Assembly (NCBI GenBank): GCA_903789665.1 | Contig: CAIFEX010000025.1 | Location: forward strand, 1 to 49,159 | Reading direction: 5' to 3' | Length of the DNA stretch: 49,159 nucleotides | Source: an uncultured Clostridium sp. | Lineage (GTDB): Bacteria; Bacillota; Clostridia; Clostridiales; Clostridiaceae | In this document: piece by piece, positions 8,627 to 15,995 of the stretch | Layout: each line of letters starts with the position of its first letter | Numbering within the stretch: the stretch's first letter is position 1 | Notes under the pieces: generated by a model | What the model saw: the letters and a program-made list of their open reading frames with translations, nothing else | Told to the model about the DNA's origin: nothing | Database searches by the model: none | Translations under genes and position numbers: made by a program

Positions 8627-9517
8627 ATGGCATATTGTTCTAAATGCGGCACCAAAATTGAAGAAGACGATATTTACTGTCCCAACTGCGGGACCAGGAG
8701 AATAGATATTGATGATGATTCGAAACCACACCGTCCCAATCCCAATGACCGCAGCGCAGACGCAGGCTTTAAGGAGGCAGCTGTTTTTTTCGTGAATATG
8801 TTCCTTAAACCAATTACGACAGCACAAAAATTCATAGGCGGCGGGAAAAAGAATACGGCGATTATACTGACAGTGTCCACTGCAGTAATGCAAGGTTTCC
8901 TGGAAATGTGGAAAATGGGACAGCTGGTTTCGAATATAAATAACATTGTGATGCAGCTGACAAATAGCATATTGAAAATCACACAGCTGATTTATCCTTC
9001 GGCTTCCCCTGACTCAATAAATGATGCGGACATAAATGAGGCAATGTCTGTAATCAATAGGATTAAATCAAACATAAAAGTACCATATGGCGATATTTTC
9101 CTGGAAAATTGTATTCTTGTTTTAGTTTCGATTTTGGCCTCCTTTGCAATAATTTGCCTGGCTAATACTTTATTCTCAAAAAGTAAGCCCCGGATTTTCA
9201 AATTCTATAAAACGGCACTTATAGCTGCTGTTCCAATTATATATTTTGAATTTCTCTCAATCCTATTTTCATATTTTTCTATCGGATTGGGAATGGCACT
9301 TATGCTGTTCGGATTTATAGATTCTGTAGTATGTTTTGCTGTGGCCACAAACAAATCTCTGGCGGCCTCCCAAAACTGCATTCTGTTTGTAACTTCATTT
9401 ACGTCTGTTGCTGTTATCTTTATTACATTGGTATTTTTCCAGAGATTCATGCCTTCTATTTTGTCCACCATAGTTTCCTCAATTATGGATAACATAAAAA
9501 ATTTAAATTTGCAATAG
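8627..9517 (+). CDS. Zinc-ribbon multi-spanning membrane protein, function unknown
   Basis: The 296-residue protein opens with a zinc ribbon (MAYCSKCGTKIEEDDIYCPNCG). A short linker and about four hydrophobic segments follow: ~residues 85-100, 165-185, 195-225 and 255-280. This layout matches the Yip1/DUF-type zinc-ribbon membrane proteins of Firmicutes, but I cannot name a subfamily. AAAGGAGAG at 8610-8618 precedes ATG 8627. As the last gene of the operon it probably works with the TcaA-like protein and serine hydrolase at the membrane. Repeat locus 3 begins 24 bases after its stop. Confidence 0.72.
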   Translation: MAYCSKCGTKIEEDDIYCPNCGTRRIDIDDDSKPHRPNPNDRSADAGFKEAAVFFVNMFLKPITTAQKFIGGGKKNTAIILTVSTAVMQGFLEMWKMGQLVSNINNIVMQLTNSILKITQLIYPSASPDSINDADINEAMSVINRIKSNIKVPYGDIFLENCILVLVSILASFAIICLANTLFSKSKPRIFKFYKTALIAAVPIIYFEFLSILFSYFSIGLGMALMLFGFIDSVVCFAVATNKSLAASQNCILFVTSFTSVAVIFITLVFFQRFMPSILSTIVSSIMDNIKNLNLQ

Positions 9518-9540
9518 CCCAGCGGCAGACAGATCACTGT

Positions 9541-9725
9541 CGGGTGGACATGCCACCCCTGCCGGGTCCAGGCAGGTGCCGATTGGACAGGCATCTCTCG
9601 GGAACTTTGTCTGTTGGACATGCAGCCTCTGGTGATTTTGCCGGGTGGACATGCCACCCCCGGGGGTCATGAACAAATTGTGAACAAAACTTACAAGCAT
9701 TCAGCTGCTTTTCAAGCCAAACCGT
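9541..9725 (+). repeat. Interspersed GGACATGC repeat, locus 3
   Basis: GGACATGC or GGACAGGC units start at 9546, 9585, 9616 and 9647, spaced 39, 31 and 31 bases. The last ends in CCCCCGGGGGTCATGAACA at 9657 and continues AATTGTGAACAAAAC. The right-hand module CATTCAGCTGCTTTTCAAGCC is shared with locus 4. Confidence 0.85.
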
Positions 9726-10075
9726 AACCCCATAAACCGTTGATGTGGTGGCATTTATCCGAGCAGACATGAACTGAAAAAGGTCAAGTTACTGAGAATA
9801 TTATGAATAAATCGTGAACTACAGGACAAGCAGCTTTTCCATTTCTACTGATTGACTGGATAGGCCAGACAAGCACCTTTCTCTCAGATGGACAACTCCG
9901 AACAAGTACTTTTCAATCTTTTTTCAACATGGGCAAGCAAATCCAGCAGGTTACGTTATGTTGAACGAGATCAATTTAGATACTATTTTTCAATACCAAG
10001 TTTAAATCTATGAAAAGGTGTCAAGGATAAACTATATGGGAAAGATCAAAAATATGAAATGAGGATAGAAAATTT
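9726..10075. other. Gene-free stretch before the transposase
   Basis: Degenerate GGACAAGC-like words recur here (GGACAAGCAGC near 9828, AGACAAGCACC near 9868), together with GTGAACTACAGG. They look like decayed right-hand modules of the intergenic repeat. No open frame, tRNA-like cloverleaf or strong terminator is visible. The TTATCC palindrome found downstream of the transposase is not present on this side. Confidence 0.4.
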
Positions 10076-10663
10076 ATGACTAGCAGGGCAAGAAAATGGT
10101 ACCCTAACTCAGTATATCACGTGACAGCCAGAGGTAATAGGAAAAGTAATATTTTTAAGGAAGAAGAAGATTTTCGAACATATTTGACTATATTGGAAGA
10201 CGCAATTGAATATTTTAACGGGCAATATGAAATTATGTGCTATTGTCTTATGGATAATCATGTACATATTCTTTTGAAGACTAAAATAAAGCACATAAAA
10301 TATTTCATCTCGAGGTTAAATAGTATCTATGCCAAGTTTTTCAACAATAAATATAATTATTTAGGGCACCTTTATCAAAAAAGATATTTTTCGGAGCTTA
10401 TAAGATCTGATTTGCAGATGCTTGAAACCAGTAGATATATACATCTTAATCCGATAAAAGCCAATATGGTGAAAAAACCGGATGAGTATAAATGGAGTAG
10501 TTATTCGATGTATATAGGGAAAGAAAAAGAAAGACTTATAAATTCTCAAAAAATACTTGCTTATTTTAAGAAAGACAACCAACGGGAACTGTACAGAAAA
10601 TTTGTTGAATCTAGAGTTGAGCAGATATGCAGTCACACAGGCAGTGAATCAAGTAATTCTTAG
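10076..10663 (+). CDS. REP-associated tyrosine transposase (RAYT), Y1/IS200-like HUH enzyme
   Basis: The 195-residue protein has the RAYT layout. It has 'YHVTARGNRKSNIF' near the N-terminus, the HUH metal motif N61-H62-V-H64-I-L, 'GHLYQKRYFSELI', and 'RYIHLNPIKANMV' with a candidate catalytic tyrosine (Y121), then 'YKWSSY'. Y1 enzymes of this class cut single-stranded DNA at hairpins. RAYTs are single-copy genes linked to REP/BIME palindromes and lack IS200 end structures. GAGGA at 10061-10065 precedes the ATG. The stop codon lies at the foot of the first hairpin of a palindromic element (10660-10834), which fits a RAYT and its cognate REP. The gene appears intact. Confidence 0.9.
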   Translation: MTSRARKWYPNSVYHVTARGNRKSNIFKEEEDFRTYLTILEDAIEYFNGQYEIMCYCLMDNHVHILLKTKIKHIKYFISRLNSIYAKFFNNKYNYLGHLYQKRYFSELIRSDLQMLETSRYIHLNPIKANMVKKPDEYKWSSYSMYIGKEKERLINSQKILAYFKKDNQRELYRKFVESRVEQICSHTGSESSNS

Positions 10664-10834
10664 GTTTAGGTGAAGCTTGATTACTTTTTTCCACCCTGAA
10701 CCTAACAGTATTCTTAGTGTCTTTAACACTTAGAATACGTTATCCTTTAGGGTAAGAACTTATCCAGGTGCGGAGCAGTGCTTATCTCCCAATTTGAGAA
10801 GCTGGGAGTATTAGCAATGGTAGCATTCGGATAA
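10660..10834 (+). repeat. RAYT-linked multi-hairpin palindromic element, copy A (REP/BIME-like)
   Basis: Three nested structures follow the RAYT stop. TTAGGTTTAGGTG (10660-10672) pairs with CACCCTGAACCTAA (10692-10705). GTATTCTTAGTGT (10708-10720) pairs with ACACTTAGAATAC (10726-10738). A 75-bp imperfect palindrome runs from TTATCC at 10760 to GGATAA at 10834, with inner arms TGCTTATCTCCC/GGGAGTATTAGCA. The first and last structures recur in reverse complement at 35229-35363, so this is a dispersed repeat and not a local terminator. Confidence 0.85.
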
Positions 10835-10918
10835 ACTGTGAATGGAGTTTTCGAATGTTTAGCTGTTTTACGGCTTAGACGTTGAACCTCAAAGTCCAGA
10901 ATTCAAATATATATGGTT

Positions 10919-10943
10919 GATTTCCGGATTTCATCCGGAAATC
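10919..10943 (+). terminator. Perfect 10-bp stem-loop, possible terminator
   Basis: GATTTCCGGA (10919-10928), loop TTTCA, TCCGGAAATC (10934-10943), then TTCATTTTT. The pairing is perfect; the T-run begins only after two bases, so termination is likely but not certain. Confidence 0.55.
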
Positions 10944-10984
10944 TTCATTTTTAACACAGATGATGATTAGCATGATAGTCAGTC

Positions 10985-11194
10985 AATTGGACATACAGCC
11001 TTGGTAATTTTGTCGGCTGGACATGCACCCCCCTAAAGTTTCGTTGAGAATTTTACTCAATGTACTGGGTATTAGGTGGACATGCAACCCCGAATTTTGC
11101 TGAAAGTTTTGCCGGGTGGACAAGCAACCCCCGGGGGTCATGAACAAATTGTGAACAAAACTTGCAAACATTCAGCTGCTTTTCAAGCCAAGCC
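10985..11194 (+). repeat. Interspersed GGACATGC repeat, locus 4
   Basis: Units start at 10989 (GGACATAC), 11019, 11078 and 11118 (GGACAAGC). The last ends in ACCCCCGGGGGTCATG and AACAAATTGTGAACAAAAC. The right module (CATTCAGCTGCTTTTCAAGCC) matches locus 3. It sits about 150 bases after the RAYT-linked palindrome in a long gene-free gap. Confidence 0.85.
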
Positions 11195-11227
11195 ATCTGC
11201 CAAGATATCCTTGATATCTTGGCAGAT
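11195..11227. repeat. Perfect 15-bp inverted repeat with 3-base loop
   Basis: ATCTGCCAAGATATC (11195-11209), CTT, GATATCTTGGCAGAT (11213-11227). It interrupts the right-hand module of repeat locus 4 directly after AAGCC. Loci 1-3 do not have it at this point. No T-tract follows. Confidence 0.8.
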
Positions 11228-11758
11228 ACAGGAATTTTCCTGAACTGAAAGGATCAGGCTGCTCTCAAATATAGTGAACAAAATGTAAACGAAAAACAGC
11301 ACCGGACAAGCAATTTCCAGCCATCTCTAGCTGGACAAGCTATCCATACCATTTATGATCAGCCAGGCAGTAAAAAACAGTGCTGGACAAGCAATTTCTA
11401 AGCAATTTCCAGCCATCTCTAATTGACATAATGACTGAAAGTTATTTCTGTTGTATAATTTGAAGCGTATATGGAAATAAAAAAAGGTTTTGAGATAAGC
11501 TTTATACTATCGTCAATGGATTGGATGCAGTCCTTGATAGTGAAAGCTCTGGGGAAAATAATAAGTCTATATATTTTTCGAGACATATAGGAAGTTATCT
11601 TCATAAGAACTCACTGGCTTTAGTAACGTGGAGTCTCAGCAATTGCCGGAAAAAGCATTTGTATATTTAAATGCATGTATATTTTTTATATGGGATAAGT
11701 TATGTCCTTCTTACTGAAAATAGCTATCAATTAAACTTGGAATCTGTATTTTTTAGAC
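11228..11758. other. Gene-free stretch with a candidate structured RNA
   Basis: GGACAAGCAATTTC words repeat near 11314 and 11384. TTGACA (11423) and TATAAT (11454-11459) are present but 25 bases apart. Downstream, AGCTTTATACTATC (11498-11511) pairs with CTTGATAGTGAAAGCT (11533-11548) as a bulged hairpin, and AT-rich DNA follows to the hsp18 promoter. No credible reading frame is present. A small RNA is possible but unproven. Confidence 0.35.
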
Positions 11759-11791
11759 TTTGACTTTCTTTGACCTTTATTGTATTATAAT
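11759..11791 (+). promoter_or_regulatory. CtsR operator and promoter of the first complete hsp18
   Basis: TTTGACTTTCTTTGACC (11759-11775) is the exact reverse complement of the CtsR heptad repeat form GGTCAAANANAGTCAAA. It overlaps TTGACT (11760-11765), a -35 box 17 bases from TATTAT (11783-11788), and also TATAAT at 11786-11791. Repression by CtsR with heat-shock release is inferred from the operator match. A leader of about 220 bases with no gene separates it from the start codon. Confidence 0.85.
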
Positions 11792-12019
11792 ACTGTAATA
11801 AGGATTGCTGATACAGAAAGTAATCGCAGGTTATAAAATAAGGTGATTTTGAGGCTGCCGCAAAAGATTTTTTACATGGATAGAATTGCTGCGGACCCGG
11901 GAGTCATCTTGTACAGGTATGGCAGTGCCTGCCTTCCACTTTAACAATCTGGGAGGGAATATTGATAGATGATAGCTGCTTGAATAAAATCGAATGAAAT
12001 GTATAAGGAGGTATGTACC

Positions 12020-12463
12020 ATGTTTGATATGGTTCCATTTGAAAGAGGTAATTTCTTAGATCAGGGCGATGCGTTTAAAAATTTCGCAGATTCATTTTTT
12101 AACAATGATTTCTTTGCACCAGCTGCAGGCAATTTTGGCAAGGGATTTAAAGTTGATCTTAAGGAAGATGCAGATTCCTATAAACTTGAGGCAGATCTTC
12201 CAGGAGTTAAAAAAGATGCTATAGATTTGAGCTTTGACAATAACTATCTGACCGTATCTGCGAAAAGAGGAGATCAGAAGGAAGACAAGGGCGAAGGTTA
12301 TGTAAGACGTGAGAGAAATTATGGAGAATTAAAGAGAAGTTTTTATATAGATAATGTAGATGATAAGGGCATTACAGCTTCTTTCAACAATGGTGTTCTG
12401 GAAGTTGTCCTTCCAAAAATACAAAAAGGTGAGAATAAGAGAGGAAAAATTGACATCCAGTAA
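12020..12463 (+). CDS. hsp18: Hsp18, Hsp20/alpha-crystallin small heat-shock protein
   Basis: The 147-residue protein (MFDMVPFERGNF...) carries the alpha-crystallin domain from about residue 45. It has DLKEDADSYKLEADLPGVKKD at its start, DNNYLTVSAKR in the middle, and the GVLEVVLPK strand plus IDIQ tail. Small Hsps hold unfolded proteins as oligomers in the cytoplasm. ATG 12020 is used: ATAAGGAGG (12002-12010) is nine bases upstream, and an in-frame ATG at 11999 lies before that site. It is about 70% identical by eye to the copy at 13722. Monocistronic, under a CtsR-type operator and closed by a terminator. Confidence 0.95.
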   Translation: MFDMVPFERGNFLDQGDAFKNFADSFFNNDFFAPAAGNFGKGFKVDLKEDADSYKLEADLPGVKKDAIDLSFDNNYLTVSAKRGDQKEDKGEGYVRRERNYGELKRSFYIDNVDDKGITASFNNGVLEVVLPKIQKGENKRGKIDIQ

Positions 12464-12473
12464 ACTTCATGGG

Positions 12474-12518
12474 AAATTGCATTCCGTTTAACAGTGCGGA
12501 GTGCAATTTTTTTATTTT
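12474..12518 (+). terminator. Rho-independent terminator of hsp18
   Basis: AAATTGCATTCCG (12474-12486) pairs with CGGAGTGCAATTT (12497-12509) through one wobble. The T-tract TTTTTTTATTTT extends to 12518. The stop codon is 11 bases upstream. Confidence 0.92.
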
Positions 12519-12601
12519 GGATAAAACCGTCTACGTTATTTTGATAATATGCGGGATAATGGGGAAATATAAAATGTAGAAAATTTTTGTGCCAGGGGGC
12601 G

Positions 12602-13447
12602 ATGAAAGTGAATGGGTGTTTTGTGAGAAATTCGACGGCACCTCTTAAGAAAGTGCTCATGTGTCCTCCCATTTATGCATATTTGAAGGAAAATGCAGGC
12701 AGAGGCGGTAACGAAACCAAAATAGATAATGAACTCTGCATGAGGGAACATGAGGAATTGGTCCGGGCATACAGGTCAAATGGAGTTGAAGTGGTTCTGA
12801 TGACACCGGATTCCAGTCTGCATGACCAGGTGTTTGCGAGGGATTTTGGCGCTTGCGTAAGGGAAGGGTACATACTTGGAAATTTTAGAATACACTCCAG
12901 AAAAGGCGAGACGGAAGCCTATAGGAAAAAGATGGAGGAACTTGAAATTCCATGTGTTGCGAAATGCAGCAGGGGTCATTTTGAAGGCGGCGATTTTTGG
13001 ATGCTGGATGACAGGACCATGGCCATAGGTATGCTGGAACGCACCGATGAGGCGGGGGTTGATGAGATAAGGCGGCAGGTGGCCAGGTACGGTTATGAAG
13101 TGATACCTGTCGGGTCCTCCGAAAGATGCCTCCACCTGGATATGTGCTTCAATATGGTTGCGGAGAAACTTGCTGTCATATGCAGTGAGGTTCTACCGGA
13201 AACTTTTTTGAATGTGTTGAGAAGCAGAAAATTCAATCTAATAGAAGTGGGCAGGGAGCATTTGCTTGACTGCTTCTGCAACCTCCAGTCGCTTGGAAAC
13301 GGCAAGGCGGTGTCTTTTAGGAAAAACACTGAAGTGAACAGTGCCCTCAGGGCTTGTGGAATTGAGGTAATAGAAACCGATATAAGTGAAATGTTTAAGC
13401 ACGGCGGGGGAATACACTGCATGACTTTTCCCTTGAGCAGGTCCTAG
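12602..13447 (+). CDS. Amidinotransferase / dimethylarginine dimethylaminohydrolase-like enzyme
   Basis: The 281-residue protein belongs to the guanidino-group-modifying superfamily. Visible blocks are FARDFGACV, GHFEGGDFW, CLHLDMCFN with the catalytic histidine, and HGGGIHCMTFPL with the nucleophilic cysteine near the C-terminus. The order R-D, E-G-G-D, H-x-D, C is that of DDAH and arginine deiminase-like hydrolases. The likely reaction is hydrolysis of a guanidino compound to citrulline or a ureido product; the substrate is not predictable. GGGGG at 12595-12599 is very close to ATG 12602 and better spaced for GTG 12608, so the start may be two codons later. It stands alone between the two hsp18 genes. 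Confidence 0.82.
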   Translation: MKVNGCFVRNSTAPLKKVLMCPPIYAYLKENAGRGGNETKIDNELCMREHEELVRAYRSNGVEVVLMTPDSSLHDQVFARDFGACVREGYILGNFRIHSRKGETEAYRKKMEELEIPCVAKCSRGHFEGGDFWMLDDRTMAIGMLERTDEAGVDEIRRQVARYGYEVIPVGSSERCLHLDMCFNMVAEKLAVICSEVLPETFLNVLRSRKFNLIEVGREHLLDCFCNLQSLGNGKAVSFRKNTEVNSALRACGIEVIETDISEMFKHGGGIHCMTFPLSRS

Positions 13448-13616
13448 TTTCGAATATAATTTTTTATTGAAATTCAATCATTTTTCAAATTTTCTAGAGG
13501 CTGTCATAAAAAACATCATAAATATAGTTTATAATTTAATATAATGCTTATACTAAAATATGTAGCCGTTACTGTCGATGACTTCTGTTTTCAGAATAAA
13601 GCTGTATTTTTTAGAC

Positions 13617-13647
13617 TTTGACTTTCTTTGACCTTTTATTGTATTAT
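13617..13647 (+). promoter_or_regulatory. CtsR operator and promoter of the second complete hsp18
   Basis: TTTGACTTTCTTTGACC at 13617-13633 is identical to the operator at 11759. TTGACT (13618-13623) and TATTAT (13642-13647) are 18 bases apart. The surrounding GTATTTTTTAGAC and TTATTGTATTAT words are also shared, so the promoter was duplicated with the gene. Confidence 0.85.
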
Positions 13648-13721
13648 GTTAACGTAATATGGATTACCGGATGGCAGAACAATTGAAGTATAGATTATAG
13701 TTTAGAAGGAGGTTGTGTTTT

Positions 13722-14165
13722 ATGTTTGACATGGTTCCATTTAGAAGGGACAATTCCATGAGCAGGGGCGACGAATTTGAAAGATTTGTGAAATCCTTCT
13801 TCAATAACGATTTTTTCCCTGCCGGATTGAATGGCTTTGGTAAGAATTTCAGGGCCGACTTGAGAGAAAATGATGATTCATATATAGTTGAAGCAGATCT
13901 TCCGGGAGTAGATAAAAATTCCATAGATTTGAGTTTTGACAATAATTATTTGACTGTATCTGCAAAGAGAGACGATTCTAAGGAAGATAAAAAAGAGAAC
14001 TTTGTAAGACGTGAAAGAAATTATGGAGAATTTAAAAGAAGTTTTTATATTGACAATGTAGATGATAAAAAGATCAGCGCCTCTTTTAAAGATGGAGTTT
14101 TGAAGGTTAATCTTCCCAAATCCGAGAAACGCAAAAACAGCGGCAGAAGAATTGACATCAACTAG
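13722..14165 (+). CDS. hsp18: Hsp18 paralog, Hsp20/alpha-crystallin small heat-shock protein
   Basis: The 147-residue product (MFDMVPFRRDNSMSRG...) has the same domain plan as the copy at 12020 and the same length. It has DLRENDDSYIVEADLPGVDKN, DNNYLTVSAKR, and a GVLKVNLPK strand with IDIN tail. ATG 13722 follows AGAAGGAGG (13704-13712). It is separated from its paralog by the amidinotransferase gene. It has its own CtsR-type operator and terminator, so the copies are independent transcription units. The N-terminal 40 residues are the most different part, which in this family governs oligomer form and client binding. Confidence 0.95.
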   Translation: MFDMVPFRRDNSMSRGDEFERFVKSFFNNDFFPAGLNGFGKNFRADLRENDDSYIVEADLPGVDKNSIDLSFDNNYLTVSAKRDDSKEDKKENFVRRERNYGEFKRSFYIDNVDDKKISASFKDGVLKVNLPKSEKRKNSGRRIDIN

Positions 14166-14169
14166 GTTT

Positions 14170-14202
14170 ATGGCACTGCGATTAATTTCACAGTGCCATT
14201 TT
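14170..14202 (+). terminator. Rho-independent terminator of second hsp18
   Basis: ATGGCACTG (14170-14178) pairs perfectly with CAGTGCCAT (14191-14199), followed by TTTT. Confidence 0.88.
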
Positions 14203-14299
14203 ATGTTATAATTATGTACTATATAGTATAGAATTATAGTATATTTTAATTTGCAATTTGTTTTTGCAGCTTTTTATGAAGATATAGGGGGAAGGTTTT

Positions 14300-14962
14300 A
14301 TGAGTCAGTGGGAAATGATAGCCAGGTTGATTCTTTCAGGAGTTCTGGGAGGTCTTATAGGTTTTGAAAGAAGGAGCCATTTCAAGGAAGCAGGGCTTAG
14401 AACACATTTTGTTGTAGCGGTGGGCAGTGCACTTATAATGCTGGTGTCCAAGTATGGGTTTGGAGATATGATCTATGTAAATTCCGTTTCACTCGATCCG
14501 AGCAGAATAGCTGCCCAGGTGGTAAGTGGAATTGGATTTCTCGGGGCCGGTACTATAATAGTGGAACATCAATTTGTAAGGGGACTTACTACTGCGGCCG
14601 GATTGTGGGCTACCGCCGGAATTGGCATAGCAATTGGTGCAGGTATGTATATTCCCGGTATAAGTGCCACTGTACTCATTCTCGTGGGTCTTGAGATATT
14701 CAACAAATTCAAGAAGAATGTATCCTACTCTGTGGGCAAGGCGGATCTTTCTGCAGATGGGGTTAATGCCGCCCTTGACATTTTAAAGAATTCAAAGATA
14801 AAGATATCTGCTGTCCAGGTAAAAAGACACTTTGACAAGGAGGAAAATGAGGTGGAGGCGAGGCTTAACTTTAGAGTTTATACCAAAAATAAAAGTGAAA
14901 TAAAAAAAATCATAGTGGATCTTTTGAAAATACCCTATGTAAAAAACGTGAATATAGAATAG
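14300..14962 (+). CDS. MgtC/SapB-family membrane protein
   Basis: The 220-residue protein has the MgtC N-terminal membrane domain: GGLIGFERRSH, AGLRTHFVVAVGSAL, GIGFLGAGTIIVEH, then RGLTTAAGLWATAGIGIAIGAG, about four or five helices to residue ~135. A soluble C-terminal ACT-like domain of about 80 residues follows. MgtC proteins affect growth at low magnesium and, in pathogens, inhibit the F-type ATP synthase. The role in free-living clostridia is not established. ATG 14300 lies ten bases after AGGGGGAAGG. It appears to be a single-gene unit, with a gap of about 90 bases to the next gene. Confidence 0.9.
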   Translation: MSQWEMIARLILSGVLGGLIGFERRSHFKEAGLRTHFVVAVGSALIMLVSKYGFGDMIYVNSVSLDPSRIAAQVVSGIGFLGAGTIIVEHQFVRGLTTAAGLWATAGIGIAIGAGMYIPGISATVLILVGLEIFNKFKKNVSYSVGKADLSADGVNAALDILKNSKIKISAVQVKRHFDKEENEVEARLNFRVYTKNKSEIKKIIVDLLKIPYVKNVNIE

Positions 14963-15053
14963 TATAGTAGTAGAATAGAAAGAAAACAGTAATATTTATT
15001 AAAACCAGGTGTTGTCAGGTTATACACCGGTTAAACAAAGAAGGTGCGGATAT

Positions 15054-15995
15054 ATGATCATCAATTGTGATGAACTGCTGAAACAGCATAAGATGAAGAA
15101 GTCGAGAAAATCGGCAAAAAGAGTTAAATTCATAGGAATATTCAATAAAGATGTGTATAATATAACAGCTCCCTTTTTGAACAACGGGAAAGTTGTGGTG
15201 GCGGGAAGGGTTGAATCCAAGACAGGCCGGGATTCCATGGTATTGTTTTTTGAAAAATACAGGGATGCCTGGTGCCATATAGTGGAATCACCTGTCATGG
15301 AACTGGAAGATCCCTTTTTCACCAAGATAGACGATGAACTGGTAGTGGGAGGTGTGGAAGTGTTCAACAGCATAAACAACCCTTATAACCTCATATGGAG
15401 GACCATAATGTACAAGGGAAGGGACATTTTCCACCTCAAGCTTTTTTTTGTGGGACCAGACGGCATGAAGGATTTACGCATAGCCGAGCTTAAGGATGGA
15501 AGCATAGGCGTTCTGACCAGACCTCAGGGAGCCAAAGGCGGAAAGGGCAAGATAGGTTTCACGAAAATCAAGAGATTAAATGATTTGAGTATGGGTGTCA
15601 TAGAGGATGCGCCGATTTTAAATGACTTTTTACATGACGATGAATGGGGCGGAATAAACAGCATATACCCTATTGACGAGAATAACATCGGTTTACTTGG
15701 ACACATAGCTAAAATGGACGAGGATGGTATGAAACATTACTATTCTATGACTTTTGTGCTTAATATAAATTCTATGAAGTATGAAGATGTAAAGATTATT
15801 GCAGCCAGAGAGGATTTCCTTCCGGGGCCTAGTAAAGACGAAACCTTATATGATGTTGTGTTTGGAGGAGGCCTTGAATTCAAAGGCAAAAAGGCTGTCC
15901 TGTATGCCGGTATAAGTGATATTGAAGCCCAGACCCTTGAGATAGACAATCCTTTTTATGAGTACGAATATTCTGATAAAAAAGAGGAAGTGTGA
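15054..15995 (+). CDS. DUF1861-family protein, beta-propeller glycoside-active type
   Basis: The 313-residue product shows the DUF1861 pattern. It has 'DVYNITAPF' and 'AGRVESKTGRDSMVLFF' near the start, and 'LEDPFFTKIDDELVVGGVEV' about a third of the way in. It also has 'KGRDIFHL', 'GPDGMKDLRIAELKDG', 'GGINSIYPI' and 'LGHIAKM'. Members resemble five-bladed propeller glycosidases and are often next to GH130 genes. ATG 15054 has AAGGTG at 15041-15046; an upstream in-frame GTG at 15009 has no ribosome site. Its stop overlaps the GH130 start (TGATG), so the two are translationally coupled. No signal peptide, so cytoplasmic. Confidence 0.82.
   Translation: MIINCDELLKQHKMKKSRKSAKRVKFIGIFNKDVYNITAPFLNNGKVVVAGRVESKTGRDSMVLFFEKYRDAWCHIVESPVMELEDPFFTKIDDELVVGGVEVFNSINNPYNLIWRTIMYKGRDIFHLKLFFVGPDGMKDLRIAELKDGSIGVLTRPQGAKGGKGKIGFTKIKRLNDLSMGVIEDAPILNDFLHDDEWGGINSIYPIDENNIGLLGHIAKMDEDGMKHYYSMTFVLNINSMKYEDVKIIAAREDFLPGPSKDETLYDVVFGGGLEFKGKKAVLYAGISDIEAQTLEIDNPFYEYEYSDKKEEV

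Noticed and set aside
12003-12022. RNA thermometer masking the hsp18 ribosome site
   Set aside because: Only a 4-bp GGTA/TACC stem touches the site; too short to claim, and the CtsR operator already explains heat control.
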